Shown: in pieces, positions 27,486 through 39,215 of the stretch
Numbering within the stretch: the stretch's first letter is position 1
How the letters are laid out: every line of letters starts with the position of its first letter
NCBI RefSeq assembly: GCF_051020765.1
Contig: NW_027469103.1
Location: forward strand, 434,001 to 498,000
Length of the DNA stretch: 64,000 nucleotides
Direction of reading: 5' to 3'
Source of the DNA: Lasioglossum baleicum
Lineage: Eukaryota > Arthropoda > Insecta > Hymenoptera > Halictidae
Made by a program: the position numbers and the translations under genes
Notes under the pieces: model-generated
The model's input: the letters and a program-made list of their open reading frames with translations, nothing else
What the model was told of the DNA's origin: nothing
Databases searched by the model: none

Positions 27486-28147
27486 CGGATACACATTCTG
27501 GGAACCCGCACCAACAGATTCATGCAGATTCAACAACTACGATGTTCTATACGAAGGGCTAGCGACCAAGCTATCCCCACAGTTAAAATCCTCGCCAACC
27601 TTGTATACAGTTGCCTCTCAGGATACAACATTTGCACTAACCGAGACAGGACGATCTTCAGTCTGCAGATTTATCATAATCCGTACAGAACATCCAAAAC
27701 TGTTCATACTAGAAACGGGGAAGTCAGGGAAATTCAAGGAGAAGTCACCCACCCTCGTCAACAATCTCGACATATTCACCTATGTCAACAGCAAATTCGT
27801 CTACGTAGAGAAACATCTCCGTACACAATTTTCTCAACTATATAAGGACGTCATTCGTCAAAAGTGCGAACTAGAACGACAAATTCTCCAGAACGCACTC
27901 ACTCAGCTGCACACAGCCCCTGAAGAAGTGGCAACCGCCATCATGAAAGACGCTGGATTTATTGCAGTCCCAGCAGGTGAAGTGGTCCATATTATCAAAT
28001 GTATCCCAGTGACAGTCCAGATCCGGAAAACGGAACGCTGTTATGACGAACTGCCCGTCACGTACAAGAATTCTTCAAGATTCCTGAAACAAAAGGACCA
28101 CATTATTTCAAACACCGGTACAGAGAAGCCGTGCAGCGAGTTACTAT
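27486..28147 (+). pseudogene. env: C2: internal fragment of a family C env gene
   Basis: 662 bases nearly identical to 62205-62866 of C3. Cut on the left by B2 and on the right by B3, so only the middle of the ectodomain is visible. This is the outermost level of the nest that the window shows. Confidence 0.9.
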
Positions 28148-28906
28148 TGTCACGTCCGTCACTGTGTTTTTGTTACAGGTACCAAGAGAGAGAAAAGAGA
28201 ACAGTGACAGACGGACGGTTGAGATATTATGATTAAAATGAGGAGTGGTCTTTCGTGCCGAGACAGCCGCGGGCTGTCATATGCACTAGGACAACCGATA
28301 TTGCTATGGATGCAGTCAAGAAAAGAACGTCCGACGCGGTTACAAGGAGTGTCCCGACAAGAATCGCGCGCGAGAGGATGCAACGAGAACGGTGAGTTTA
28401 CAGGATTCAACAATTATACAAGATATTATACGACTCACCGCAATGTTGTATTAACGCCTAATAATATTGTTGCAGCAGGAACTGGCGGTACTGACAGTAG
28501 GTGTCGTACATCGGATCTTCTATACAGATGTCCTCGAGGTGGGGAAGATCTGGCAGAGTTGCTGCTGCTCGGTTCGGGACGACGTTAGTGGCCTTGGATG
28601 CTGGCCGCAAGATGACACGTTGATGAGCTGGCAGAGGAACGTCACGGATGATTCGGCAACGGACCCTGGGAACGATGATCGTGTCTCGGCTGTCGTCGTC
28701 GTCGGCTATGTCGATCACCTCTGGACAATCGACCGGATGCAGAACTGGCGTCGGAGCTCGCGAGAGGTCCGCGTGGTTGACCTCTTTAGGAAGGCTGCAA
28801 GGGCAACCGTATACAGAAACGTAATCGGACGCGTCACACGGAATGTGCTCGGTGGTTCCCAGAAGTTCTGTCCACTCGGTAGTGGCAATGATTTGATCGA
28901 GCACCG
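28148..28906 (-). repeat. B3 3' LTR, left part
   Basis: Minus-strand B LTR starting TGTCACGTCC, inserted in C2 after CTAT. It stops at ACCG (28903-28906), the target duplication of A3, and resumes at 54740. Confidence 0.92.
28458..28906 (-). pseudogene. LTR-encoded protein of B3, C-terminal part
   Basis: 149 codons of the B LTR protein; its N-terminus is at 54744-54813 on the far side of A3. The gene is therefore interrupted by the A3 insertion. Confidence 0.7.
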
Positions 28907-30705
28907 TGTGACGTCGGTCGCACCTCCGACGTTAGCTTTAAGACTACATGTAAAATTAGATACATAAGAGCGAGCGTTCCCCTTTAAAGATTCCAAAACT
29001 CCAAAAAAATCCTTCATAACAATGAATCCTTAACACCACGTACATCTGATTGAAATCCATCAACATAACCTAAAATCCAAAATCTGTCAAAATCCTAAAA
29101 TAGCCAAAAATGGCCCAAACTCGAAGATTGAAATATCATTGGACTCGTGAGCGAAAATCATGAAACTAACCTAAAAATTTGTAGGTTATGTTCTCAATTC
29201 GCGTTTGTTTAGACTTTACCAAAATTTCGATTTTTGGTAATTTTCAAAAGTACTTAGAATATTTTCAAACATATGATCGGTCGACAAATGATGTCAACTA
29301 ATCATATGACATATAAAATTTACATCGAAACGCCTTGCAAGAGCAAGCGCTCGAAAATATTCTAAGTCCCAATTTATTTAAATAAATAAATAGGTACGCC
29401 AATGGTTACCACTTAATTTTCGAGTCCTGCACCACTGGGAACGAAAACTGCTGACTCTAGTGCGGCGGCCATCGCGCTGTTTACAACGAAGACCGGCACA
29501 AAGAGGACACGGTCCCCTTTTGCGAAGTCAGCATTTTTCGGACGAACGTTATTCGTCGACGAACGTTCGATTCTCCCCAGTCCTCTCCGGGGACCCGAGT
29601 GGGTCAGTCGAGTTTTCGTCAATCTTCCAAGTCCAGACTATTTAGACATAGTCTTTCCAAATCCAGATTGTTTAGACACAATCTTTCCAAATCCATACTG
29701 TTTAGACACAGTCCCTAATACCATTCAGTAATATCGTATTCTTATTCGTTTAATTCAAACATTACTTCGTTTATTCAATTAAACATTTTTATTGCGTTTC
29801 ATATTTCGTACTTAGTACGTATTTCGATTTCGTTAATAATAAGCATCTTTACCTTTGTATTCTTTTACGTTTATAATATACTTTGTTTTACCAGAGTCAA
29901 TCTAAATCCCAATTATTATTTCCTTGCTCCTAACTTCGTAGTTTGAAGTGTCACGTTGTTAGTTAGAGATAGAGTTCTCACTGGAAAGTTCGCGAATAGT
30001 ATTCCTTATTCAATTTCCTGTTACGTGTTCGCGTACGTGCGTGATAGTGATAGACTTGCTCGCATAGCAAGCTCCGCAGCATCCACGTCCGTTTTCTCGA
30101 ATCAAAATATCGTCAACCACGCGGACGATATTCGCGAGATAAATTCACGGGATCGCACAGCGTCCACGCCCGTTTTCGCTAGTTAAAATATCGTCAATCA
30201 CGCGGACGATATTCGTGAGTTAGATTCACGGTATCGTACAGCGTCCACGCCCGTTTCCTCAACGAGCGCATCCGTCTACAATACCGTAGCAGCCAGCTGT
30301 CAACCATTGGAGGTCGTTCCTGCCAAATATTGACGTGACAGAGTTTGGCGCAGTCGTCAATCCTTGAAGGTCGTTTCCAGCCATTTGGATCAACGCCTGT
30401 CAAGCAGAGCGGACCGTATTCAAGGCCATCAGCGCAACCGTAGCTGTTCATCCGTTGCGAATTCATGTCTCGTGTCAATCGACAAACAAGCGAAGCGTAA
30501 AAGTAAGTGGAACATATTACCGCGTATGTTTCAGGGTCGCGTGCATCATTCATCTGTGTAAGACTGCATGCAGGTGTCGGCATCGGGTCCTAGTCTGTTG
30601 ATAAAAAGACCAACACTTTTATTAAATGTCAGTCAGTGGAAGAGTAGAGTAGCCGGGCCGCGGTATTCTCTTCTCTTGCTCTTATAGCCCCGCCAGGACG
30701 TGACA
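28907..30705 (+). repeat. A3 5' LTR
   Basis: 1,799 bp. Differs from its partner at a few sites, for example GAAGTGTCACG against GAAGTGACACG. Confidence 0.95.
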
Positions 30706-31192
30706 ATTTTTGGCGCAGTCGGTAGGACACTCGTTGGTCACCGATGTTAGAGACACCGTCAACACTTTTGTAGGATACGTCATGTGTCCTACCTCTGCCA
30801 AAATTTGTTGTGACAAATTTGGCGCAGTCGGTAGGACAGTCGTTGGTCACCGATGTTAGAAGCACGGCATCGAGGAATAAAAATAGAATCAGTGTTAGCA
30901 CGCGAACCCCTGCGCGTTCCATCATTGTTTGACAATTTAACGCAGTAGACTTAGAGTCCGTGAAAGCATAGTGTCAGTTAAAAGTGCGACGGGCAGTGAA
31001 GGAAATGCCCTTTCGCCCACGTTACATACTCAAATTATTTTTCGCGATGTTCGTACTCAGTACAAATTCATCGAGAGTTTTAGTGAACGTTAAAGTGCGA
31101 CGGGCGGTTTAGAAAACGCCCCTTCGCCCACGTTATATAGTCGGATTATTTTTCGCGAATTTCATACTTAGAAATTTTCAAGCGACGCAATC
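30706..31192 (+). promoter_or_regulatory. A3 leader with two primer binding sites
   Basis: The primer site occurs twice, at 30711-30728 and 30820-30837, both TGGCGCAGTCGGTAGGAC. The 91 bases between end in CTGCCAAAATTTGTTGTGACA, which looks like another LTR end, so this leader seems to have an extra LTR-end/primer module. The paired hairpins follow as in A2. Confidence 0.85.
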
Positions 31193-31605
31193 ATGGAAAC
31201 GCGTAGCGAGGCTAGAAAGAAGGTTCCTCCTACGGAAGAGGAATTAATTGAATTCCAGAAAGATTTAGCTCGTAGAGAAGCAGCTCTCATTAATCAAACC
31301 GCCGCGTTGACTCAACTCAAATTGCAATACGAAACAGAAACGCGTGAGCAAAGAGTAACGTACGAGGATATACGCCGCGAGATAGCAGAAATCCGATCGG
31401 CCAGAGATTCTCAATCAATTCCAGCTAGCCCAGTCGTTGCGCCCCGCGAGCCCATAATGCACGATTCTTCGAATTTCACCGTTAAACAAGCGGTTGAACT
31501 TGTGCCTACCTTTGACGGCACCTCCATAACCGTGCTACAATTCGTTCGCGCGTGCAAGCGAGCCTTGGAAGCTGTTCCAGCCACAGCTGAGCGTACCCTT
31601 ACTAG
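31193..31605 (+). pseudogene. gag: A3 gag, 5' part
   Basis: First 413 bases of gag, through the coiled coil and the start of the capsid-like domain. Broken by B4 at CTAG (31602-31605). The rest is at 39216-40114; the two parts together have the same length as A2 gag. Confidence 0.9.
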
Positions 31606-33579
31606 TGTCACGTCCGTCACTGTGTTTTGTTACAGGTACCAGGAGAGAGAAAAGAGAACAGTGACAGACGGACGGTTGAGATATTATGATTAAAATGAGG
31701 AGTGGTCTTTCGTGCCGAGACAGCCGCGGGCTGTCATATGCACTAGGACAACCGATATTGCTATGGATGCAGTCAAGAAGAGAACGTCCGACGCGGTTAC
31801 AAGAAGTGTCCCGACAAGAATCACGCGCGAGATGATGCAACGAAAACGGTGAGTTTACAGGATTCAGCAATTATACAAGACATTATATGACTCACCGCAA
31901 TGCTGTATTAACGCCTAATAATATTGTTGCAGCAGGAACTGGCGGTACTGACAGTAGGTGTCGTACATCGGGTCTTCTATACAGATGTCCTCGAGGTGGG
32001 GAAGATCTGGCAGAGTTGCTGCTGCTCTCCTCGGGACGACATTAGTGCCCTTGGATGCTGGCCGCAAGATGACACGTTGATGAGCTGGCAGAGGAACGTC
32101 ACGGATGATTCGGCAACGGACCCTGGGAACGATGATCGTGTCTCGGCTGTCGTCGTCGTCGGCTATGTCGATCACCTCTGGACAATCGACCGGATGTAGA
32201 ACTGGGGTCGGAGCTCGCGAGAGGTCCGCGTGGTTGACCTCTTTAGGAGGGTTGCAAGGGCAACCGTATACAGAAACGTAATCGGACGCGTCACACGGAA
32301 TGTGCTCGGTGGTTCCCAGAAGTTCTGTCCACTCGGTAGTGGCAATGATTTGATCGAGCACCGCTTTATTTCTCAACGCGCGTCTCAATTTAGCAAGTTG
32401 ATACTTGCGTCCCGCTCGACGTGGGCGTCGCATGGGTAAGGAATAGTAATGATGGAATATTAATAATATAATAAAAATGAACTTCCATTTGTTGTTAACC
32501 TTTTAGGTAGTTAACTCGCTTCACGTCTATAGTGGCGGCTCAGCGTTTCCACTGCGCTCTTTAGACCAATTCTAGACGTGGCACGAGAACTTCTCTATGA
32601 CTCGCTTCAAATTCCTTATTGGCGGCTCAGCGTTTCCACTGCGCACTTTAGACCAAGTCCGGATATGTCACGAGTTTAATATATTCGATGCAAGAACTGA
32701 ATTGGAAGATGGTGTTGAACTAACACAAGAATAACAAGATCGAAGCACTGGTATAACAACGATATATTAAATAAGAACTGGTAAGTACACTGGTATACAA
32801 TATGTAAGTAGTATTATAATAGGAGTAGTAATTGGATTAATGAATAATGGATATAGTAATATGTTGTAGGAATAATGTATGAGTTGAGTTGAGTTGAGTT
32901 AGAATTGGAATTGGAATTGGAATTAGGAGTGAAGGATCGACACACTTCACTTTCGCGGAGCTAGACTGAACACGTCTGCTCTTGAAGTCGGAAGAAGCCG
33001 GACTGGCGGCTGAGGCCAGGTAGGCACGTCTGTGCGAGTCGCTGGCTGAAGGCGGACTGCTCGAGTCGCGAGATGGAGGCGGACTGATGCAAGCGCCTGC
33101 TCTGCCTTGCCTCCTTCGTTCGGAGTGGGGATAGCTGACGCTGCAGTCTCTTTGTTCTTCAGTCGTCGGAGTGGGAGAACCGCTGACGCAGCAGCGTCTT
33201 TGCTCCCGGGGACTGCACGTGCATTTCTGCTGACGCTGCAGTCTCGTGGCTGTCCTATTGCCCTCTACGAGCGTGGGACTGCTGATGCAGCAGTCTTTGG
33301 ACTTCTCGACGTTTCTAGAAGCTTCTAGATGCTTCCAGAGTGATGCAATACTTTATTGCATTATGTGTCGTGGTGATGGGTTGAAACTGAGGTAAGGTGT
33401 TGATCAAGGAGAAGTTATGGTGATGGGTAGAGACGGAGATAAGGATTAGAACAATAGAATAATGAGATCTTAATACTATGCTCTTATGTCTAGGGGACGG
33501 TGTATGGATCTTATGCAGATCAGACCTTGTATACATAGTGTGTGTACAAGGCCAACGTCGTACATCGGACGACGTAACA
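31606..33579 (-). repeat. B4 3' LTR
   Basis: 1,974 bp, the same length as 37242-39215 and with the same LTR-ORF sequence and the same four-T run near its end. Confidence 0.94.
31915..32433 (-). CDS. LTR-encoded protein, B4 3' LTR copy
   Basis: 172 codons, intact, identical in protein to the copy at 37551-38069. Variant residues GTNVVPRR distinguish it from B2. Confidence 0.6.
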   Translation of the reverse strand: MRRPRRAGRKYQLAKLRRALRNKAVLDQIIATTEWTELLGTTEHIPCDASDYVSVYGCPCNPPKEVNHADLSRAPTPVLHPVDCPEVIDIADDDDSRDTIIVPRVRCRIIRDVPLPAHQRVILRPASKGTNVVPRRAAATLPDLPHLEDICIEDPMYDTYCQYRQFLLQQYY

Positions 33580-33645
33580 CCTCCCAACGCGGAAAAGAAA
33601 TTTCTGACAAGGGAGAAATTTCTCGCTCAACACTCGCTTTCACAC
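33580..33645 (-). promoter_or_regulatory. B4 3' end and polypurine region
   Basis: Between the frame stop and the LTR. Contains two AGAAATTTCT-type palindromes that match the position of the pre-PPT hairpin in A and C, then GTTGGGAGG at the LTR border. Confidence 0.65.
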
Positions 33646-35700
33646 TTATTCATGCGACGCATCGTCCGGGGGTACTCCGCGCAGGGAGCACAGTTCTCGG
33701 CGAGTATTTCCTATATTTGTACGAAACACTGGTCGCACTGAAATGTTGTCGGTGTCGGCACGTGGGGCTGGGGCTGGTTTTGTAATGTCCGACAAGTCGT
33801 ATTCGCAATGTTCATTATTCGACTGTCTTTTCTCGGGGTTTAGGGTGGGTGGGGAATCACTTTGTTCACTAACACTTTCACTTTTGTCTTTTCTTATCTG
33901 CGTCCAGATGAGTGTCACGTTTCGCTGACGCGGGGTTTGCGTTAGATTATTCGGCGCACGCTTGAGTTTGTTTGCATGTACAATCTTAAAATGGTTCCCT
34001 ACTTTAATTTTTACATTGTTTGAGTCTAAGATGTCGCAAATTTCGTGAGGACCCGTATATTGCGCATCGAATTTGCCCTTGCAGGGTTCTTTGAGTAGGA
34101 ATACCTGTTCTATATCTTCCGGTGGTCGAAGGAGATTTTGCCGATGCTGGGCTTCGAATTTCGCTCGCTTATTCTCATAGGGATATCCGTTATCGCGAGG
34201 GTACTCGGATTTACATTTCTTTCTTGCTGACGCGTATTTCGCTGTAGCGCAGAGATTAATTTTATCGTATTCGTTTCGCTTCGCATGGCAACGTGCAGAT
34301 GGAAGTTGAAAGGAATCGAGTTTCTGTGGATCATCAAAGATATGATTTTGAAGTAAGTTAAGAAGTTCTTTTACTCTGGAGGCTTTGGTATCCTTCTCTG
34401 GTTTAGAACTGTCGCTGGATTTATTGTGCAATATAGAACAGACCTGCTTACATATGGGTCTTGAAGATCTTTGATTGTCGTAGGAATGGAGTTGGTCTTG
34501 GAATTGATCGGGCTGGTTACCGGAGTTAGAATAAGGATCGGGCTGGTTACCGGAGTTAGAATAAGAATCGGGCTGGTTACCGGAGTTAGTATGAGAATCG
34601 GGCTGGTTACCGGAGTCAGTATGAGAATCGGGCTGGTTACCGGAGTTAGTATAATGATCGGGCTGGTTACCGGAGTTAGTATAAGAATCGGGCTGGTTAC
34701 CGGAGTTAGTAATGTCGGGATGGTTACCGAATGCGTCGGGATGATACCCGGAAGTAGAAAGGTCGGGATGGTTACCGAATACGTCGGGATGATACCCGGA
34801 ATTAGAAAGGTCGGGAGAGTACGACTCGATTTCTTCCATCTCCAATGGGGGCAATCGAAATGAAACTCTTTCCGACGAGGTGTTAAAACACCGGAGGCTC
34901 GCTTTGCCCTTACGATTGGTGACAACGCAGTCACCCAGGAATACATCCGGCGCTACGTTAACACGGCGGATATATCCCTGTTTGGGTCCTTCGACGTCGA
35001 CCGCTATACACGCAACGGTACGAGGTTCGAGGACGAATTCTTCGGATTTCGGAGGAGTCTTTGTTCGGACTCGATCCTCACGCTCCACGATCCGACTTCT
35101 CGCAGTGTACTCCGATATCTCTCGAGTCTCCTTCGATTCCGGCCGGCTTTTCACGGCGTTTTTCTCTAGGGAGTACTCGATCGAATCCCGAGGAGGCATT
35201 GAAATAACCTCCGTCACCGGAGCTCTGCAAGGTCTGACCGCGGGTGCACGAGGATTTGAGGAAGACACTCGAACGTTCCTTGCCGAATGTTCCTCACGCT
35301 TGGCGGCTGGAGTTTTAACGAGATCGTTGGTCATAGACGAAGGCATTGAAATAACCTCTGCTGCCAATTTATCGCGAGGCTCAGCCGTGGGCGCGCGAGG
35401 GTTCGAGAAGGGAACCCGAATGTTTCCTATCGTAATGTATTCATTCGCAAAGGAGATCTCGGCTCCTGTTCTGAAGAAGGGAGAACCGAGGATTCCGTCG
35501 ATGTTAATTGGGAAGTTTTCTTCCAAGACATGAAATTCGATAGGGTTTTGACCCTGTAAGTGTATTTTAATTTGACCGAGAGTTGGAATGGATCCCTCGG
35601 TTATTCCTTGGACTTCTATAGTGTTCGTATGATCTATAGGTAGATTTGGTTCTAGACTTGACGCACGAATTAAATTGATCTCCGAACCCGTGTCTAACAA
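33646..35700 (-). CDS. Protease-linker-integrase-tail chimeric frame (B4)
   Basis: 684 open codons; the first codon lies within LLDTGSE and the frame is open upstream (-1 to gag). Protease, then a segment rich in Pro and charged residues, NSGNQPD repeats, and the YASARKK linker. At about 34110 the env-type linker joins VFLLKEPCKGKF...YTGPHEI, the GPY/F-like end of an integrase, which runs to about 33892 and then joins the env cytoplasmic tail (DNISVRPVFR). The integrase piece differs from that of A1, so it derives from an unseen B pol-type genome. Confidence 0.88.
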   Translation of the reverse strand: MLDTGSEINLIRASSLEPNLPIDHTNTIEVQGITEGSIPTLGQIKIHLQGQNPIEFHVLEENFPINIDGILGSPFFRTGAEISFANEYITIGNIRVPFSNPRAPTAEPRDKLAAEVISMPSSMTNDLVKTPAAKREEHSARNVRVSSSNPRAPAVRPCRAPVTEVISMPPRDSIEYSLEKNAVKSRPESKETREISEYTARSRIVEREDRVRTKTPPKSEEFVLEPRTVACIAVDVEGPKQGYIRRVNVAPDVFLGDCVVTNRKGKASLRCFNTSSERVSFRLPPLEMEEIESYSPDLSNSGYHPDVFGNHPDLSTSGYHPDAFGNHPDITNSGNQPDSYTNSGNQPDHYTNSGNQPDSHTDSGNQPDSHTNSGNQPDSYSNSGNQPDPYSNSGNQPDQFQDQLHSYDNQRSSRPICKQVCSILHNKSSDSSKPEKDTKASRVKELLNLLQNHIFDDPQKLDSFQLPSARCHAKRNEYDKINLCATAKYASARKKCKSEYPRDNGYPYENKRAKFEAQHRQNLLRPPEDIEQVFLLKEPCKGKFDAQYTGPHEICDILDSNNVKIKVGNHFKIVHANKLKRAPNNLTQTPRQRNVTLIWTQIRKDKSESVSEQSDSPPTLNPEKRQSNNEHCEYDLSDITKPAPAPRADTDNISVRPVFRTNIGNTRRELCSLRGVPPDDASHE
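34500..34815 (-). repeat. NSGNQPD repeat array (B4)
   Basis: Units of 30 bp encoding NSGNQPDSYT-like decapeptides, plus GYHPD/GNHPD units. The DNA core TCCGGTAACCAGCCCGA differs by one base from the A and C core. Confidence 0.88.
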
Positions 35701-35771
35701 AAATTCACACTTCTTTTGTAATTGAGGGGCGGAGATTTTTACGCGCGGAATTGGTGAGTCTGCAGCAAGAT

Positions 35772-37130
35772 TTACTGCTGAGACGAATCGTCGGACTGGT
35801 CGTTCGTCCGGATAGCTGTTTGGGTGCGGGCTGTAGTTTGAGTTGAAGATGCGGCCTCCCGCCTTGGGTTGGCTTCGGTCGGGAGGCCGGACTCGTTTCC
35901 CGACCTCCTATTATTATTGAAAGCGCGCTTACGGCACTCGTGAATATCGTGCCCGGGGACTTTGCAGTAGTTGCAAAATTTGTTAGGGCTTGAGGGGCGA
36001 TCTGTGCGACCATCGCGGTACGTGTTTGGGTCGCGAGGATTATTTTCCCATCGCCGTTGCGGCGTCGGGGAGCGATAAGAGTCCCGGTTTAAGTTTCTCG
36101 AGGACTGCTGAGACGAGTCCGGTCTGTTATCGCGGCGTTCTTGAGTTCGCTCTGGAATGTCACGAGCGGACTCGTACGTGGAACGCTGGCGATACGGCCG
36201 GTTATCAGAGAAGCTGACTCGTTTTTCTTCGCGGATCAGTTCTCGTCGACGAGTCTGGTCTGACTCATACTGCCTGTAAGCAGAGATGGCTGCTTCGAAA
36301 ACAGTGGCAGGATTTCGCGAAGGGCAATGAAGCACTTCGGCACGCAGCTGGGGAAGGAGACCTCGTAGAAAACAATCTACTACGAAGCGATCTAGTTCTT
36401 CGTAATCAAGGCCAATATCTGTGGCATCTTGAATCGCGGTTCGAAGGTCTTTAACGCGATTGATGAAGTCTAAGATGTGCTCGTTTGGAGCTTGGAGTAC
36501 ACTCGCGAGATCGCCACGGTACTGGTCAACGAATTTGTATGGGCCCAGTACTGTTCGTAATTTCTCGCATAGTGCAGAAATTGTGAATATGTGCTGGCCT
36601 TCTATAGCGGCATAAGCACGATCGTGGAGTTTATTGCAGAGCAATTTCGTGAGGGCACGCTCTGCAGTGGCCGGTACGGTGTCACGCGCGCGTTTGCATG
36701 CACGTATGAATTGTAGGACGGAAGACGAAGTTCCGTCGAATCTAGGGACAAGCTCGGCGGCTTGTTTTAGAGCGAAATTACCAGTAGGTTCATACTGTGG
36801 GATTTCGCGTGGCTCTGGCGGTGAAGGTTCCCGCATATTAGAGACGTTACTAGGGCCTGGTGTAGGCGTTTGTTGACGTAGGGTTTGACTCGTGATTTGG
36901 ATGTTGCGAAGCTCTTTTCGTATTTCGTCGAGCATATTCTTTTGGTTTTGTGCGTCTTCTTCATATTTGAGACGCAATTTGGCAATAAAATCAGTTTCCT
37001 CTTTGAGATATTGCTCTCTACGGGCGAGGTCTTGTGCATAAAGGAGTAACTCTTCCTCGGTCATTGGGGGAAGGTCTGCGTTAGGATCTGCTTGGAGATC
37101 CCTTTGAGATCGCGTGATTGGGCGAGACAT
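35772..37130 (-). CDS. gag: Gag, family B (B4)
   Basis: 452 codons from ATG (MSRPITRSQ). Predicted coiled coil near 30-80, capsid-like region near 120-290 similar to A gag (FDGTS, GPYKF), an Arg-rich region and a CCHC knuckle (CNYCKVPGHDIHEC). Intact; protease frame follows in -1. Confidence 0.92.
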   Translation of the reverse strand: MSRPITRSQRDLQADPNADLPPMTEEELLLYAQDLARREQYLKEETDFIAKLRLKYEEDAQNQKNMLDEIRKELRNIQITSQTLRQQTPTPGPSNVSNMREPSPPEPREIPQYEPTGNFALKQAAELVPRFDGTSSSVLQFIRACKRARDTVPATAERALTKLLCNKLHDRAYAAIEGQHIFTISALCEKLRTVLGPYKFVDQYRGDLASVLQAPNEHILDFINRVKDLRTAIQDATDIGLDYEELDRFVVDCFLRGLLPQLRAEVLHCPSRNPATVFEAAISAYRQYESDQTRRRELIREEKRVSFSDNRPYRQRSTYESARDIPERTQERRDNRPDSSQQSSRNLNRDSYRSPTPQRRWENNPRDPNTYRDGRTDRPSSPNKFCNYCKVPGHDIHECRKRAFNNNRRSGNESGLPTEANPRREAASSTQTTARTQTAIRTNDQSDDSSQQ

Positions 37131-37241
37131 TTTGGAGGATATAAATGAGATTTAAAATGTGAATTTCGTACTGACACGCGTCGGGGCTTATCAATGCAAA
37201 TATCGGCGACCACTTCGATGTCCTACCGACTGCGCCAAATT
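37131..37241 (-). promoter_or_regulatory. B4 leader with tRNA-Ser primer site
   Basis: A leader of only 111 bases; primer site on the minus strand at 37220-37237. No paired hairpins like those of A, so any packaging signal is more likely in the LTR-derived transcript. Confidence 0.85.
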
Positions 37242-39215
37242 TGTCACGTCCGTCACTGTGTTTTGTTACAGGTACCAGGAGAGAGAAAAGAGAACAGTGA
37301 CAGACGGACGGTTGAGATATTATGATTAAAATGAGGAGTGGTCTTTCGTGCCGAGACAGCCGCGGGCTGTCATATGCACTAGGACAACCGATATTGCTAT
37401 GGATGCAGTCAAGAAGAGAACGTCCGACGCGGTTACAAGAAGTGTCCCGACAAGAATCACGCGCGAGATGATGCAACGAAAACGGTGAGTTTACAGGATT
37501 CAGCAATTATACAAGACATTATATGACTCACCGCAATGCTGTATTAACGCCTAATAATATTGTTGCAGCAGGAACTGGCGGTACTGACAGTAGGTGTCGT
37601 ACATCGGGTCTTCTATACAGATGTCCTCGAGGTGGGGAAGATCTGGCAGAGTTGCTGCTGCTCTCCTCGGGACGACATTAGTGCCCTTGGATGCTGGCCG
37701 CAAGATGACACGTTGATGAGCTGGCAGAGGAACGTCACGGATGATTCGGCAACGGACCCTGGGAACGATGATCGTGTCTCGGCTGTCGTCGTCGTCGGCT
37801 ATGTCGATCACCTCTGGACAATCGACCGGATGTAGAACTGGGGTCGGAGCTCGCGAGAGGTCCGCGTGGTTGACCTCTTTAGGAGGGTTGCAAGGGCAAC
37901 CGTATACAGAAACGTAATCGGACGCGTCACACGGAATGTGCTCGGTGGTTCCCAGAAGTTCTGTCCACTCGGTAGTGGCAATGATTTGATCGAGCACCGC
38001 TTTATTTCTCAACGCGCGTCTCAATTTAGCAAGTTGATACTTGCGTCCCGCTCGACGTGGGCGTCGCATGGGTAAGGAATAGTAATGATGGAATATTAAT
38101 AATATAATAAAAATGAACTTCCATTTGTTGTTAACCTTTTAGGTAGTTAACTCGCTTCACGTCTATAGTGGCGGCTCAGCGTTTCCACTGCGCTCTTTAG
38201 ACCAATTCTAGACGTGGCACGAGAACTTCTCTATGACTCGCTTCAAATTCCTTATTGGCGGCTCAGCGTTTCCACTGCGCACTTTAGACCAAGTCCGGAT
38301 ATGTCACGAGTTTAATATATTCGATGCAAGAACTGAATTGGAAGATGGTGTTGAACTAACACAAGAATAACAAGATCGAAGCACTGGTATAACAACGATA
38401 TATTAAATAAGAACTGGTAAGTACACTGGTATACAATATGTAAGTAGTATTATAATAGGAGTAGTAATTGGATTAATGAATAATGGATATAGTAATATGT
38501 TGTAGGAATAATGTATGAGTTGAGTTGAGTTGAGTTAGAATTGGAATTGGAATTGGAATTAGGAGTGAAGGATCGACACACTTCACTTTCGCGGAGCTAG
38601 ACTGAACACGTCTGCTCTTGAAGTCGGAAGAAGCCGGACTGGCGGCTGAGGCCAGGTAGGCACGTCTGTGCGAGTCGCTGGCTGAAGGCGGACTGCTCGA
38701 GTCGCGAGATGGAGGCGGACTGATGCAAGCGCCTGCTCTGCCTTGCCTCCTTCGTTCGGAGTGGGGATAGCTGACGCTGCAGTCTCTTTGTTCTTCAGTC
38801 GTCGGAGTGGGAGAACCGCTGACGCAGCAGCGTCTTTGCTCCCGGGGACTGCACGTGCATTTCTGCTGACGCTGCAGTCTCGTGGCTGTCCTATTGCCCT
38901 CTACGAGCGTGGGACTGCTGATGCAGCAGTCTTTGGACTTCTCGACGTTTCTAGAAGCTTCTAGATGCTTCCAGAGTGATGCAATACTTTATTGCATTAT
39001 GTGTCGTGGTGATGGGTTGAAACTGAGGTAAGGTGTTGATCAAGGAGAAGTTATGGTGATGGGTAGAGACGGAGATAAGGATTAGAACAATAGAATAATG
39101 AGATCTTAATACTATGCTCTTATGTCTAGGGGACGGTGTATGGATCTTATGCAGATCAGACCTTGTATACATAGTGTGTGTACAAGGCCAACGTCGTACA
39201 TCGGACGACGTAACA
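37242..39215 (-). repeat. B4 5' LTR
   Basis: 1,974 bp; partner of 31606-33579. Confidence 0.94.
37551..38069 (-). CDS. LTR-encoded protein, B4 5' LTR copy
   Basis: 172 codons, intact. In the 5' LTR it would lie near the start of the genomic RNA if transcription starts upstream of it. Confidence 0.6.
   Translation of the reverse strand: MRRPRRAGRKYQLAKLRRALRNKAVLDQIIATTEWTELLGTTEHIPCDASDYVSVYGCPCNPPKEVNHADLSRAPTPVLHPVDCPEVIDIADDDDSRDTIIVPRVRCRIIRDVPLPAHQRVILRPASKGTNVVPRRAAATLPDLPHLEDICIEDPMYDTYCQYRQFLLQQYY

Larger units (their letters stand above)
31606..39215 (-). mobile_element. B4: chimeric, deleted family B element
   Basis: 7,610 bp, LTRs of 1,974 bp, duplication CTAG (31602-31605 and 39216-39219). 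Gag is intact, but the downstream frame holds protease, repeats, linker, a piece of integrase C-terminus and the env tail, with neither RT nor a complete env. It can move only with help from other elements. Confidence 0.93.
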
